In this document: positions 51,267-61,089 of the stretch, piece after piece
Layout: each line of letters opens with the position of its first letter
Numbering within the stretch: position 1 is the stretch's first letter
Assembly (NCBI GenBank): GCA_051648365.1
Contig: JBOFEZ010000135.1
Location: forward strand, 1-64,000
DNA length: 64,000 nt
Source of the DNA: JAGNZR01 sp051648365
Lineage (GTDB): Bacteria; Fusobacteriota; Fusobacteriia; Fusobacteriales; Fusobacteriaceae
Direction: 5' to 3'
The notes under the pieces: generated by a model
What the model saw: only the letters and a program-made list of their open reading frames with translations
What the model was told of the DNA's origin: nothing
The model's database searches: none
Position numbers and translations under genes: made by a program

Positions 51267-52697
51267 TTATTTATTATGTTTTCTAGCAATCTTAGGGAAT
51301 ATAAGCCCAAGTCCTACTAGAATAACTGGAGTAAGTATGTTAAGAGTAATTTGGAAGAACCACTCTGAACTAAATGTTTCTATATTTTTAGGAAAAACTC
51401 CCATCAAACAAGCGAAACTTGTAAAGGCAAAGCACCATGCTCCAATCAATGTAGCTATTTTATCATTATTTACAAGTCTAAATCCAGCATGGCTGTTTAG
51501 CTCTTTGTTTTTAACAAATCCTCTAAGTCCGATGTACGCTAAGAAAACCCATAGATATCTAAGTGGCATAACAATAGAGTTCAGATCCAGAAGCCAGTTA
51601 TAAAGATTATTCATATCTCCAATACCTACTGCTGGTATTATGATAAGTATTCCAACAAGAACTGCTGTAAGTTTGTATCCGTTTACAGGTGCTCCATTTT
51701 CATTTGTTTTTGTGAAAGCTTCTGGAATATAGTTTCTGTCTCCCTCTCCAATAAGTATCTTAAGAGGAGCATCTATTGAAAACATAACAGCTGATATTTG
51801 GCATAGTGTATTTGCTATTGCATATAATATTAACAGTACATTTCCTACTCCGTAGTATTCACCTAAAAGTTTAAATGCATAATACTGACCATTCATTTTA
51901 AGGTCTGAAGGAATATTATTACTATCAAACATGATTCCCATAGCAAAAGATCCAAGTAAAGCAGACATTCCTACCATTACTGCAAGAGCTATCATTCCCT
52001 TAGGGAAATTTTTATTAGGATTTTCAACATCTCTAACATATGGAGAAATTTTCTCACATCCACCAACAGCAAATACTAGCATAGATATTGTTGTGAAATA
52101 TGTAAAATCAAATTTTGGCATAAAAGTTGAAAGTTCCCAAGCTACAGTAGCTGATCTAGCTCCAACTATAGATGGTGCTGCTACCGTAAGAAGAATATAT
52201 AGTATTCCCATAAAGAACATAGAAGTTCCTGCAAGAGCTCCTAGTTTTTTCATTGAATTCATTCCTTTTGAACACATCCAAAGTAAAAGTAGGAATATTC
52301 CTAAAACAATACTTTGTAGTACCAAAGGATTAAAAGCTTTTATAAGATCTCCATTTTGGAAAAACACCCAGCTAAGAGCAACAAGGGCACTCTGTGGTTT
52401 TTGTGCAAGATAAGGTATATGTACAACCCAGTATGTCCATCCGGCTAGATACGCTATCAAAGGTCCGTACGTTGAACCAATCCAACCTGAAACTCCTCCA
52501 GCTTTCTGATCAAAAACAGATCCCATCTCTCCAACCATAAGAGCATAAGGTAAGAAATATAATGTAAGAATCAAAATCCAAGATACTACAACTGTAAGAC
52601 CTTGATTTGCATAGTTATTAACAACGTTTCCGAATCCCCAAACAATTGTGAATCCCATCATAGCCAGCATACGCCAGTTTAATTTTTTTGAATCCAT
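51267..52697 (-). CDS. APC-family amino-acid permease (YjeM/GadC-like)
   Basis: 476 residues with 12 hydrophobic segments. The start (WRMLAMMGFTIVWGFGNVVNN) is like the APC first helix, and KISPYVRDVENPNKNFPKG between helices 6 and 7 is the glutamate/GABA antiporter-type loop. LLAMM-type alternative names are YjeM and YcaM. It moves amino acids across the inner membrane, by proton symport or exchange; the substrate cannot be read. It has its own promoter and terminator. Confidence 0.85.
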   Translation of the reverse strand: MDSKKLNWRMLAMMGFTIVWGFGNVVNNYANQGLTVVVSWILILTLYFLPYALMVGEMGSVFDQKAGGVSGWIGSTYGPLIAYLAGWTYWVVHIPYLAQKPQSALVALSWVFFQNGDLIKAFNPLVLQSIVLGIFLLLLWMCSKGMNSMKKLGALAGTSMFFMGILYILLTVAAPSIVGARSATVAWELSTFMPKFDFTYFTTISMLVFAVGGCEKISPYVRDVENPNKNFPKGMIALAVMVGMSALLGSFAMGIMFDSNNIPSDLKMNGQYYAFKLLGEYYGVGNVLLILYAIANTLCQISAVMFSIDAPLKILIGEGDRNYIPEAFTKTNENGAPVNGYKLTAVLVGILIIIPAVGIGDMNNLYNWLLDLNSIVMPLRYLWVFLAYIGLRGFVKNKELNSHAGFRLVNNDKIATLIGAWCFAFTSFACLMGVFPKNIETFSSEWFFQITLNILTPVILVGLGLIFPKIARKHNK

Positions 52698-52738
52698 TGA
52701 TTTAAAACTCCTTTTATCTTTATTAGTTCCTAAGTGCT

Positions 52739-52767
52739 ATTTTATAATAAAACACGCCTAAAATCAA
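52739..52767 (-). promoter_or_regulatory. APC permease promoter
   Basis: Minus-strand TTGATT, 17 bases, TAAAAT, about 42 bases before the ATG. The rest of the gap to 52942 is AT-rich, with a short TA run, and holds no other clear feature. Confidence 0.7.
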
Positions 52768-52942
52768 TGGTTTTTCACCTGTAAGAACATTTCAAAATAT
52801 ATATATATAGCAAAAAAACAATGTTAACTTCCTATAAAAAAGATATTAGAATCTTTAACAGAACATAAGGGTTTTTTTGAATACATAGTCATTTTAAAAA
52901 AATGAAAATATCAAAAAAAAAATGAAAAACAGCAGAATAATT

Positions 52943-54169
52943 TTAGAAAGCCCAGTTTCCTTCTTTAAAAATTTGGATTTTATCACCTGAAACGGTCTCT
53001 CCTAATATCTCTAGATCTTCTGTACCTATCATAAAATCTACATGGTTTAGAGAGGTGTTAACTCCAGCTATATCTTTTTCTTTTTCTTCCATAGCTGTAC
53101 CACCTTCCAAACAACTACTATATGCTTCTCCTATAGCTAGATGACATGATGCGTTTTCATCATAAAGGGTATTGAGGAATGTTATTCCTGAGTTTGATAT
53201 AGGAGAGTCATAAGGAACCAATGCTACTTCTCCCAGATATTTCGATCCTTCATCAGTATCTATTAATCCCTTTAAAGTTTCTATTCCCTTTTCTGCATAA
53301 AATTCTACAATTCTTCCTTTTTGGAATTTAATTTTGAACTTATCTATTATGTTCCCGTTATATACAAGGGGTTTCGAACTTACTACTGTTCCTTCAACTC
53401 CATTTTTTTTGGGCAGTGTGAAAATTTCCTCTGTGGGCATATTCGCAATAAAGTCTATCCCGTTTATATCTTTATCTCCTCCACCTAACCATATATGCCC
53501 ATCCGGGAGTTCTACACACAGGTCTGTTCCTATGGAATTTTTAAAATAAAGTTTTTTAAATTTTTTATCATTTAAAGATTTTCTTCTGCTATGGAGATTT
53601 TCATTATGTTCCCTCCAAGCATCTACAGGATTTTTCTGATCCACCCTTACTACTGAAAATATTGCACCCCACATTTTCTTCATAGCTTCATCTGTATCCA
53701 GCTCCGGGAATACAGACTCTGACCACGTTTTTGTAGGAATAGATAGTATTGACCATCTATTTTTATTAGACATAACCCTGTCATAGTGTTCTTTCAAAGC
53801 TTTTCTTCTGAGTGCATTGTAATCTGCTACACGTTTAGGATCTGCATCTTTTAGGAGTGTAGGATCTGTGGCATAGATGCTAAGAAACGCAGCACCTTGA
53901 TTCCCATAATGAGTTACTGCCTCTACCTGCCACCGTGGTATTTCTCCAAAAACTTCTTCTGAGGCGTATAGATATCTCTCACGGTTTACAATCTCATCTC
54001 CCCAGTGAACTACGACTTCTTTAGCTCCGGCTTTATACCCTGCTTCTACTATCATTCTTGTAAATTCATAACATTCTGTAGGAGAGTTTATCACCAAAAT
54101 ATCGCCTTTTCCTATATTTACCCCTGTTCTAACTGCCAATTCAGCATATTTTCTTAATTTTTTTTCCAT
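52943..54169 (-). CDS. M29-family metallo-aminopeptidase
   Basis: 408 residues, typical of AmpS/PepS/aminopeptidase T. Metal-ligand motifs are in order: MPTEEIFTLP (Glu), VALVPYDSPISN, ENASCHLAIGEAYSSC (His, Glu), HVDFMIGTEDLEI (His, Asp). The enzyme removes N-terminal residues from peptides in the cytosol and uses Co or Zn. This suits peptide import by the binding proteins elsewhere in the window. It is last of a three-gene run, two bases after the C_GCAxxG gene. Confidence 0.94.
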   Translation of the reverse strand: MEKKLRKYAELAVRTGVNIGKGDILVINSPTECYEFTRMIVEAGYKAGAKEVVVHWGDEIVNRERYLYASEEVFGEIPRWQVEAVTHYGNQGAAFLSIYATDPTLLKDADPKRVADYNALRRKALKEHYDRVMSNKNRWSILSIPTKTWSESVFPELDTDEAMKKMWGAIFSVVRVDQKNPVDAWREHNENLHSRRKSLNDKKFKKLYFKNSIGTDLCVELPDGHIWLGGGDKDINGIDFIANMPTEEIFTLPKKNGVEGTVVSSKPLVYNGNIIDKFKIKFQKGRIVEFYAEKGIETLKGLIDTDEGSKYLGEVALVPYDSPISNSGITFLNTLYDENASCHLAIGEAYSSCLEGGTAMEEKEKDIAGVNTSLNHVDFMIGTEDLEILGETVSGDKIQIFKEGNWAF

Positions 54170-54171
54170 AA

Positions 54172-54681
54172 TTACTCCTCTATTATCTCATATCCCAATT
54201 CACGAGCTAAAATTCTTCCTGTTATCTCTGCCAGTTCCCCTGTCATCTCTACGCAGTGGTCTATATGTTCACTACTTCCCAGTTTTTTTCCATGAGTCAA
54301 TACTTTACAGCAGGCCACTTTATGCTTTTTAGTAAATTTATCATAGAGTTCTTTTGATAATTCCATGGCTTTTTTTACCTCTTTTCCTCCAGCCTGATCT
54401 CTTCCAAAAAACATAGATATTGCCATAACTCCACCGTTTACAGCTCCACAAGTACACATGCTACCACCTATACCAACTGGAAAACCTGAAGCGAGTCTCA
54501 CTGCCGCATCGCCTAAAGGCGCTTGGAAATAATCAGCAATAACCTTTACAACCGCTTCTGAACAATAAAAATCACGATTCCTATAATAAGTTTCTGCTTC
54601 TTTTCTCAGTGCCAAAATTCTTATTTTACCATCGTTGTGTAATACTTTTTTTTCCTTTTTTTTAAATAATCTGCTTAGCAT
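54172..54681 (-). CDS. C_GCAxxG_C_C family protein
   Basis: 169 residues. The family motif is present: YCSEAVVKV, then CTCGAVNGGVMAISM near residue 82, then ACCKVL and HCVEM, giving the spaced Cys set. Family members are thought to bind a metal or redox centre; function is unknown. The N-terminus is basic (KKKEKK). GGGGGAAAT lies before the ATG. It sits between a hydrolase-like gene (8 bases) and the aminopeptidase (2 bases). Confidence 0.85.
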   Translation of the reverse strand: MLSRLFKKKEKKVLHNDGKIRILALRKEAETYYRNRDFYCSEAVVKVIADYFQAPLGDAAVRLASGFPVGIGGSMCTCGAVNGGVMAISMFFGRDQAGGKEVKKAMELSKELYDKFTKKHKVACCKVLTHGKKLGSSEHIDHCVEMTGELAEITGRILARELGYEIIEE

Positions 54682-54689
54682 ATTTCCCC

Positions 54690-55346
54690 CTATATTTTAT
54701 CGTGTTTGAATTCTCCCGTTTCTATAAATTCCATAATATATTCCACTGTCCCGGGTCTTTTATGGACCTCTTTCCGACTAAAAGGAATATCTATTATCTG
54801 GAATTTCCTATTAAAAACTACCTCATCTCTATCCAATGCTCCGTCATTATATTCTGAAAGATATTTTTTAAAAATATTAGAATCTGACTCAGTGGCTCTT
54901 ATTATTCCCAGTTCTTCCTGCGGTTCGGGAAGGTTTTCCATTGCATCTCCCTGGAAAATTTTAAGTGGCTTAAAAATTCTGCTTAAAATCTTCACTAGAC
55001 TCATATTTTTTTTTATAATTTTAGGTGTTTTCGTAGGAGCTGCTATGAATATCATCTTCATAAAAAAACTCTTTAACCCCATTTCATTTATGACTTTTCT
55101 GACAAGAAATCCCCCCATGCCATAACCTATTAAAATTATTTCACTGTTTTTACTGAATCTATCTTTAGAAATTTCTTCTAGCTTTTCTCTTATAATTTTT
55201 TCGCTAAAAGCAATTTCAGAAAAAGTCAGAGGTAGATTAAGATTGTCTACTCTAAAACCTGATTTTTTTAGGGTAGATGATATATATTCCATATCCCGAC
55301 TGCTCCCAAAAAATCCATGTACCAATAAAACTCTGTAGTAATCCAT
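54690..55346 (-). CDS. Alpha/beta-hydrolase-fold protein lacking the nucleophile Ser
   Basis: 218 residues. The fold is recognised by LLVHGFFGSSRDMEY (oxyanion strand and HG motif) and the nucleophile elbow ILIGYGMGGFLVRKV. The elbow reads G-Y-G-M-G at residues 74-78, so the normal GxSxG Ser is Gly 76 (codon 55119-55121, GGC). A classic serine hydrolase activity is therefore not expected. It may bind a lipid or acyl ligand, or use another mechanism. It has no signal peptide. First gene of the run that ends in the aminopeptidase. Confidence 0.75.
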   Translation of the reverse strand: MDYYRVLLVHGFFGSSRDMEYISSTLKKSGFRVDNLNLPLTFSEIAFSEKIIREKLEEISKDRFSKNSEIILIGYGMGGFLVRKVINEMGLKSFFMKMIFIAAPTKTPKIIKKNMSLVKILSRIFKPLKIFQGDAMENLPEPQEELGIIRATESDSNIFKKYLSEYNDGALDRDEVVFNRKFQIIDIPFSRKEVHKRPGTVEYIMEFIETGEFKHDKI

Positions 55347-55379
55347 ACCCCATCTCCTTTCTACTAAAATTATATCTAA

Positions 55380-55409
55380 ATATTATCATATTGTTCCCGT
55401 AAATTACAA
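55380..55409 (-). promoter_or_regulatory. Promoter of the hydrolase-aminopeptidase operon
   Basis: Minus-strand TTGTAA, 18 bases, TAATAT with TG-A before the -10, about 34 bases before the ATG. Confidence 0.55.
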
Positions 55410-55445
55410 AGGATTTCTAAATAAAATATTTGAATTTTATAGAAA

Positions 55446-55473
55446 AGTGGCTATCAAATAAATGACAGCCACT
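55446..55473 (-). terminator. Terminator of the mal-glgP operon
   Basis: Minus strand: AGTGGCTGTCA pairs with TGATAGCCACT (one G-T pair), followed by TTTTCT. It lies 16 bases after the glgP stop. Confidence 0.75.
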
Positions 55474-55489
55474 CCCTTAAATAAAAATA

Positions 55490-57871
55490 TTATATTTTTT
55501 TAGATTGTATATGCCAAATTTCTTTAGCATAATCAGAAATAGTTCTGTCTGATGAGAATTTACCTCCGTTAGATATATTCAGCCACGCCATTTTTGCCCA
55601 TTTTATCTTATCTCCATAAGTCTCATTGGCAAGTTTCTGAATTTTTCTATACTCTGCAAAATCTTTTAGAACAAAATACTGGTCTGCTGTATGCCAGCTA
55701 GTTCCATGCATAAGAGAATCATATATTTCTTTAAACATTCCAGTTCCATTATCTGAGAACGTCCCATTTACAAGGGAATCTACGACCTCTTTCAGTCCCT
55801 CTACACTGTTATATGATTCCCATGGATTGTATCCATGTTTTTTTATCTCTTGAATGTCTTCCACAGTAAGTCCGAAAATGAATTCATTTTCCGTACCAGC
55901 CTCTTCAGCTATCTCTACATTAGCTCCATCCAGGGTTCCCAAGGTAAGAGCTCCATTCAGCATAAACTTCATATTTCCAGTTCCCGATGCTTCCTTTCCA
56001 GCTGTAGAAATCTGCTCGGATATATCTGCCGATGGAAAAAGTTTGTGAGCCACTGAAACTCTGTAATTTTCTATAAACACAACTTTTATTCTTCCTCTTA
56101 CTACAGGATCTGTATCTATCTTGTTTGCCACCTCATTGATAAGTTTTATTATCCCTTTGGCTATTCTATATCCCGGAGCCGCTTTAGATCCAAATATATA
56201 TGTTACAGGTTCCATTTGAAGATTAGGATTGGCTTTTATTTTGTTATATAAATCTATAACATGGAATATATTTAAAAGCTGTCTTTTATACTCATGAAGT
56301 CTCTTTACCTGAATATCAAAGATAGAATCTGTGTTCAGCTCTATTCCTTGATGTTCTTTCATATAATCTGAAAGTTGCTGTTTCTTTCTATTTTTTATAG
56401 CCAAAAATTCCCTAAGCACTTTCTCATCATTTTGAAATTTTTCTAATTTTTTAAGTTGAGAAAGATCTTTTATCCATCCTTCTCCGATAAGTTTTGTTAT
56501 CATATCTGAAAGTTCAGGATTCGAAAGAAGCATCCATCTTCTCTGAGTAACTCCGTTTGTTTTATTCTGGAATCTTTGTGGGAATATCTCATACCACTCT
56601 TTCAGCTCTTCATGCTTAAGAATTTCTGTATGTATTGCTGCAACCCCATTTGTATATGAACTTCCATAGATTGCCATCCATGCCATATGGATAAGATCTC
56701 CTTGAATTATCGCCATTCTATTTCTTCTAGCCTCGTCTTCAGGAAATTTATAATTTAGAAATTCCATAAATTGATTGTTAATCCCTACTATAATTTCAAA
56801 AATTCTAGGTAATATCTCCTTATACAAACCAATCCACCATTTTTCAAGAGCTTCTGACAGTATTGTATGGTTAGTATACGCGAAAGTTTTCTGCACAATT
56901 TCCCAAGCCAAATTCCATTCTACTCCCTCTTCATCCACAAGAAGCCTCATAAGTTCAGGTATAGCAACTGTCGGGTGTGTATCATTTAACTGAATCACAT
57001 TAAATTGAGAAAGTTTCGTAAAATCTTTTCCATGAATTTTTTTGAATTTTCTTAATATATCTTGAAGCGAAGCTGACACAAAGAAATATTGCTGTCTCAG
57101 TCTCAGTTTTTTACCATCATTTGTAGAATCATTAGGGTATAGAACTCTCGAAATATCCTCTGCTCTGTTAGTTTCCCAAAGAGCTTTTCCGTAATCTTGA
57201 GCATTAAAGGCTACATAGTTAAGAGGCTCAATCGAAGTAGCTTCCCAAAGTCTTAGAGTATTTACATTGTCTGTCCCGTACCCTGTTACAGGAGTGTCAT
57301 AAGGTATAGCTCTTACTTCCATGTCTGCAAATTTAACTCTTACCTCTTCTCCGATTTTTCTTACCGACCACGGATCTCCATATTTCAACCAATTTTCAGG
57401 ATACTCTGTCTGAAATCCATTTTCTATTTTTTGATTAAATATCCCGTTTTTATATCTTATACTGTATCCGATTCCTGGCAGCTCAAGTGTTGCAAGAGAG
57501 TCCATAAAACATGCAGCCAATCTTCCTAGCCCTCCGTTTCCTGTTCCGTAATCTTCCTCTGTTTCTTCTATAAGATTATAGTCAATCCCTAACTCTTCCA
57601 TTGCTGCTTTTACACTTTTCATAAGTCCCAAGTTTATAAGATTATTCCCTAGGGCTCTTCCCATTAAAAACTCTGAAGAAAAGTAGTGTGCCTGTCTTTC
57701 TTTCTCGTAGGTTTCTCTAGTTTTTAGCCAGTTCTCACTTACGGCTCCGACAACCGTTTTTGCCAAAGCTTGGTATATTTCATGCTGTTCTGCATCTTCT
57801 ACTCTTTTTCCAGACTCTACCAATAAATATTTAGTTACTCCCTCTTTTATCTGTTTTTTATTTAAGAACAT
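55490..57871 (-). CDS. glgP: Glycogen/maltodextrin phosphorylase
   Basis: 793 residues, full GT35 length. GTGNGGLGRLAACFMDSLA, HPTVAIPELMR, the PLP-binding Lys in STAGKEASGTGNMKFMLNG, and LGTLDGANVEI are all intact. With phosphate it releases glucose-1-P from alpha-1,4-glucans. It is encoded with malQ and mal permeases, so it probably degrades imported maltodextrin as well as glycogen. It begins 14 bases after the TrmB gene. Confidence 0.96.
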   Translation of the reverse strand: MFLNKKQIKEGVTKYLLVESGKRVEDAEQHEIYQALAKTVVGAVSENWLKTRETYEKERQAHYFSSEFLMGRALGNNLINLGLMKSVKAAMEELGIDYNLIEETEEDYGTGNGGLGRLAACFMDSLATLELPGIGYSIRYKNGIFNQKIENGFQTEYPENWLKYGDPWSVRKIGEEVRVKFADMEVRAIPYDTPVTGYGTDNVNTLRLWEATSIEPLNYVAFNAQDYGKALWETNRAEDISRVLYPNDSTNDGKKLRLRQQYFFVSASLQDILRKFKKIHGKDFTKLSQFNVIQLNDTHPTVAIPELMRLLVDEEGVEWNLAWEIVQKTFAYTNHTILSEALEKWWIGLYKEILPRIFEIIVGINNQFMEFLNYKFPEDEARRNRMAIIQGDLIHMAWMAIYGSSYTNGVAAIHTEILKHEELKEWYEIFPQRFQNKTNGVTQRRWMLLSNPELSDMITKLIGEGWIKDLSQLKKLEKFQNDEKVLREFLAIKNRKKQQLSDYMKEHQGIELNTDSIFDIQVKRLHEYKRQLLNIFHVIDLYNKIKANPNLQMEPVTYIFGSKAAPGYRIAKGIIKLINEVANKIDTDPVVRGRIKVVFIENYRVSVAHKLFPSADISEQISTAGKEASGTGNMKFMLNGALTLGTLDGANVEIAEEAGTENEFIFGLTVEDIQEIKKHGYNPWESYNSVEGLKEVVDSLVNGTFSDNGTGMFKEIYDSLMHGTSWHTADQYFVLKDFAEYRKIQKLANETYGDKIKWAKMAWLNISNGGKFSSDRTISDYAKEIWHIQSKKI

Positions 57872-57885
57872 TCTTGCCTCCTGGT

Positions 57886-58680
57886 TTAGTCTTTAGGTAT
57901 CTCCTGCATAGTATGTAAATTAATATCTTGCCAGAAATCCCCTGAGAAATTTTTTTCAAGTTTCATTATATATATATCGTTATGTATATGCTCTGCCACT
58001 ATATTTACAAGGAGATTGTTTTCTGAATAAGTTCCTGTAAATTTTCCGCCGTAATTACTTGTTATAACTGCTCTTTTCATATCCGATACTATAAGTATTC
58101 TCTTTGTTTTACTACTGACTTCCTGCCCCAGACCCTTACGATAATAACACTCTATTCCCAAATTTTTATAGTCTCTGTTTTCAAAGCTAAAAAGTATAAT
58201 TCTAACTCCCTTAGCTTTAAGTTTTTTAAAAATATGCTTAAACTCTCCCAAATCCAAGTTGGTATTTATATATACCTCTTTTTCAGAACTATTAAGTATC
58301 TGAGTAATTCTTTCTTTTATTCCTATTTCTGAATTGAGATTATAAAATTGTGTTTCACCTGAATCACTTTCTATACTCTTAAATTCTCTGTCGAGAACAT
58401 CGGTAGCTGATTCAACTTCATGTTTAACTCTATTCAAAAAATCTTTAGGATTCACAGGAGTATAAGAAGTTATTTCCCCCTCCTGAAGAGATAATATATA
58501 TCCTTTATTCTGAAGTTTAGAAAGAGTGTCATATATAGAGGTTCGTGGATAACCTAATTTCTTAGCAATCTGTGATCCATTTGTCAAAGGTGTTTTTACC
58601 AGCTCATAATAAACTTCAGATTCTTTGATGCTGAGTCCGATTTTTTCCAGATTTTTTATTATTACCTCTCTGTTGTCCAA
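57886..58680 (-). CDS. TrmB-family sugar-responsive transcription regulator
   Basis: 265 codons from a TTG at 58678-58680. The open frame starts at 58761 inside malQ, but GCAGGAGG, formed by the last malQ codons, lies 5 bases before this TTG, and the family fold starts here (VIIKNLEKIGLSIKESEVYYELVK). An N-terminal winged helix (SQIAKKLGYPRTSIYDTLSKLQNKGYI) is followed by a TrmB-type phospholipase-D-like domain that senses sugar. It probably controls this mal operon, in which it is encoded, and so would be autoregulated. Archaeal TrmB acts on maltose/trehalose genes; a bacterial role is inferred. Confidence 0.85.
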   Translation of the reverse strand: MDNREVIIKNLEKIGLSIKESEVYYELVKTPLTNGSQIAKKLGYPRTSIYDTLSKLQNKGYILSLQEGEITSYTPVNPKDFLNRVKHEVESATDVLDREFKSIESDSGETQFYNLNSEIGIKERITQILNSSEKEVYINTNLDLGEFKHIFKKLKAKGVRIILFSFENRDYKNLGIECYYRKGLGQEVSSKTKRILIVSDMKRAVITSNYGGKFTGTYSENNLLVNIVAEHIHNDIYIMKLEKNFSGDFWQDINLHTMQEIPKD

Positions 58681-58682
58681 AA

Positions 58683-60170
58683 TTACCTCCTGCTTCGGAC
58701 AGTTAACTCGGCAAGTCTTGCTGCCAAGTGATGATCCAATTCGCCTTTTTTTGCTCTCCATTGCCAGTTCCCTTCTGAAGTAGAAGGCGTATTCATTCTT
58801 CCAGAGTTATCAAGACCTAAAAGATCCTGGGTTTGAGTTAGAACCATCTGAGATTCTGTACTCCATACCGCTTCTATAAATTTCCAGTTTATCTCATAAG
58901 TTTTAATTTCCATATTCTCCAGATATTCCTGACAACTTTTTTTCTCCTCTTCTGGAGCTGATCTGTACCAGCCGAGAACTGTCATATTATCATGCGTTCC
59001 TGTGTAGGCAACTGAATTTACCCGATATTTATGTGGAAGGTAATCATTTTCCTCCTTCGAGTCAAAAGCAAAAAGCAGTATTTTCATTCCCGGATAAGTA
59101 CTATCTTTCAAAAGTTTTTCAACTTCGGGTGTAAGAAATCCTAGATCCTCAGCTATTATAGGTTTTTCTCCCAATGCTTTGTTTATCGCATTAAAAAGTT
59201 TCATTCCTGGGCCTTTTTCCCATGCTCCTGTTGCTGCGGTTTTAGATTCAGCTGGTATTGCCCAATATGATTCAAATCCCCTAAAATGATCTATTCTTAC
59301 TATGTCGTGAATCTCAAAACAGGCTTTTATTCTCTCTATCCACCATTTATAACCTGTTTTATCCATATATTTCCAATCATAAAGAGGATTTCCCCAAAGC
59401 TGTCCATCTTCACTAAAGGCATCTGGAGGACATCCCGCCACTTTAGTTGATTTTAAATTTTCATCAAACAGGAACATTTCACTTTTTGACCATGCATCTG
59501 CTGAATCAGGAGAGACAAAAATAGGTATATCTCCTATAATTTTTATTCCTTTCATATTTGCATATGACTTCAATTTTTCCCACTGAAGATAGAAAATATA
59601 CTGAAGGAAGACAAAATAATCCATCTCATTTTTTAGCTCCACAGTCGCTTTTTTCAAAATCTTTATATCACGGAACTTATACTCAGTAGGCCATTTTTGC
59701 CAGTTACTCTGATGGAATTTTCCCTTAATTGCCATAAAAAGTGCATAATCTTCTAGCCAATAGCTATGTTTTTTTTTAAATTTATCCATTTCACCTATTT
59801 TTTTCAGCTCATTAAATTTTTCGAAGGCTTTTCTCAAAACAGGAAATTTTAGAGTATAAAGCGCTCCATATTCTATTGTTCCATCTACATTATATTTTTT
59901 TAATTCATCTAAATCCCTTTCTTCCAGCAAACCATCTTCCACAAGATCTTCAAGATCTATGAAATAAGGGTTTCCCGCAAAAGCTGAAAATGATTGATAT
60001 GGAGAGTCTCCATATCCTGTAGGTCCCATTGGGAGTATTTGCCAAAGTTTTTGTTTAGATTCAGCTAAAAATTCTATAAATTTATATGCTTCCTGTCCAA
60101 AATCTCCTATCCCATATTGGCTTGGTAATGAACTTATATGCATTAATATTCCACTGCTTCTCTGAAACAT
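58683..60170 (-). CDS. malQ: 4-alpha-glucanotransferase (amylomaltase)
   Basis: 495 residues, the GH77 size. RIDHFRGFESYWAIPA holds the catalytic Asp, IIAEDLGFLTPEV the acid-base Glu, and YTGTHDNMTVLGWY the stabilising Asp region. It rearranges maltodextrins and frees glucose so that GlgP can act. A 58-base gap after malG holds AAGGAGAAGAAT before the ATG. Its last codons hold the ribosome binding site of the TrmB gene, two bases before that start. Confidence 0.96.
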   Translation of the reverse strand: MFQRSSGILMHISSLPSQYGIGDFGQEAYKFIEFLAESKQKLWQILPMGPTGYGDSPYQSFSAFAGNPYFIDLEDLVEDGLLEERDLDELKKYNVDGTIEYGALYTLKFPVLRKAFEKFNELKKIGEMDKFKKKHSYWLEDYALFMAIKGKFHQSNWQKWPTEYKFRDIKILKKATVELKNEMDYFVFLQYIFYLQWEKLKSYANMKGIKIIGDIPIFVSPDSADAWSKSEMFLFDENLKSTKVAGCPPDAFSEDGQLWGNPLYDWKYMDKTGYKWWIERIKACFEIHDIVRIDHFRGFESYWAIPAESKTAATGAWEKGPGMKLFNAINKALGEKPIIAEDLGFLTPEVEKLLKDSTYPGMKILLFAFDSKEENDYLPHKYRVNSVAYTGTHDNMTVLGWYRSAPEEEKKSCQEYLENMEIKTYEINWKFIEAVWSTESQMVLTQTQDLLGLDNSGRMNTPSTSEGNWQWRAKKGELDHHLAARLAELTVRSRR

Positions 60171-60228
60171 ATTCTTCTCCTTTTTTATCTTCTATTCTAT
60201 AATTTTTATAAAAAAATTTAATATTTTA

Positions 60229-61089
60229 TTACTCTTTTACTCCACCAGCAGTTAGACCTCCAACTAGATATCTAGATAGACTTATGAATAATATAACCAC
60301 AGGTAAACTTGTTATGAGTGCAGCAGCGGAATAAACTCCCCACTCGGCAGCAAAGGATCCCTGAAGAGTTACAAGTCCCACAGGAAGCGTAAGAGATTTC
60401 GGGTCTGTTATTACTACTCTCGCTATTACATATTCAGACCATGCCGACATAAAAGAAAATAGGGCAGATATCGCCAGGGCCGGTGTAGAAAGCGGAAGAA
60501 TTATTATATAAAAAGACTGCCAAACTTTACAACCATCTATATAAGCACTCTCTTCCAGAGACTTAGGAATAGTGTCAAAATATCCTTTCAGCATCCATAC
60601 ACAGAAAGGAACTGCAGTAGCTGTATAGGGTATCAGAAGTCCTAAAAATTTATTCATAAGTCCGTATCTTGATAGAAGTACTGACATAGGTAGCAACAAC
60701 ATCGGTGCTGGGAACATCTGAGTTATTAGAAATGTCATCATTCCAGATTTTCTTCCAAAAAATTTAAATCTTGAAAAAGCGTAGGCTGCCGTGGATGACA
60801 ATGTCACTCCGAAAATTGCAGTGGCTGTCGAAACTATAAGGGAATTTCTCAGCCAAAGAAGTAAATCTCTCTCAAAAATTGCTTTTCTAAAATTTTCTAA
60901 AGTAGCTCCTTCAGGAATTATTGCCAGACTAGCTGAAAATAATTGATTTCCAGGTCTTAAAGCTATCGAAAGAACGTTTAACATAGGATAAAGAGTTATA
61001 GCTGAAAAAAATATGAGTATAGCATAGATACCTATGATTTTTCCCCATGAATCTCCCTTCTCAAAGTGCATCTGTTTAATTCTTTTCAT
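60229..61089 (-). CDS. malG: Maltose/maltodextrin ABC importer permease, MalG type
   Basis: 286 residues with six hydrophobic segments. The EAA loop is LEESAYIDGCKVWQSFYIIILPLSTPALA near residue 190, where the ATPase docks. The end VGGLTAGGVKE is MalG-like. It pairs with the MalF-type protein (overlap of one base). MalE and MalK are not in the window, so the binding protein and ATPase are encoded elsewhere, perhaps a shared MsmX-type ATPase. Maltodextrin as substrate is inferred from malQ and glgP. Confidence 0.88.
   Translation of the reverse strand: MKRIKQMHFEKGDSWGKIIGIYAILIFFSAITLYPMLNVLSIALRPGNQLFSASLAIIPEGATLENFRKAIFERDLLLWLRNSLIVSTATAIFGVTLSSTAAYAFSRFKFFGRKSGMMTFLITQMFPAPMLLLPMSVLLSRYGLMNKFLGLLIPYTATAVPFCVWMLKGYFDTIPKSLEESAYIDGCKVWQSFYIIILPLSTPALAISALFSFMSAWSEYVIARVVITDPKSLTLPVGLVTLQGSFAAEWGVYSAAALITSLPVVILFISLSRYLVGGLTAGGVKE

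Noticed and set aside
52798..52809. TA-repeat as a microsatellite or phase-variation tract
   Set aside because: Only six TA units in very AT-rich DNA, not placed within a coding region or between -35 and -10 of the found promoter.
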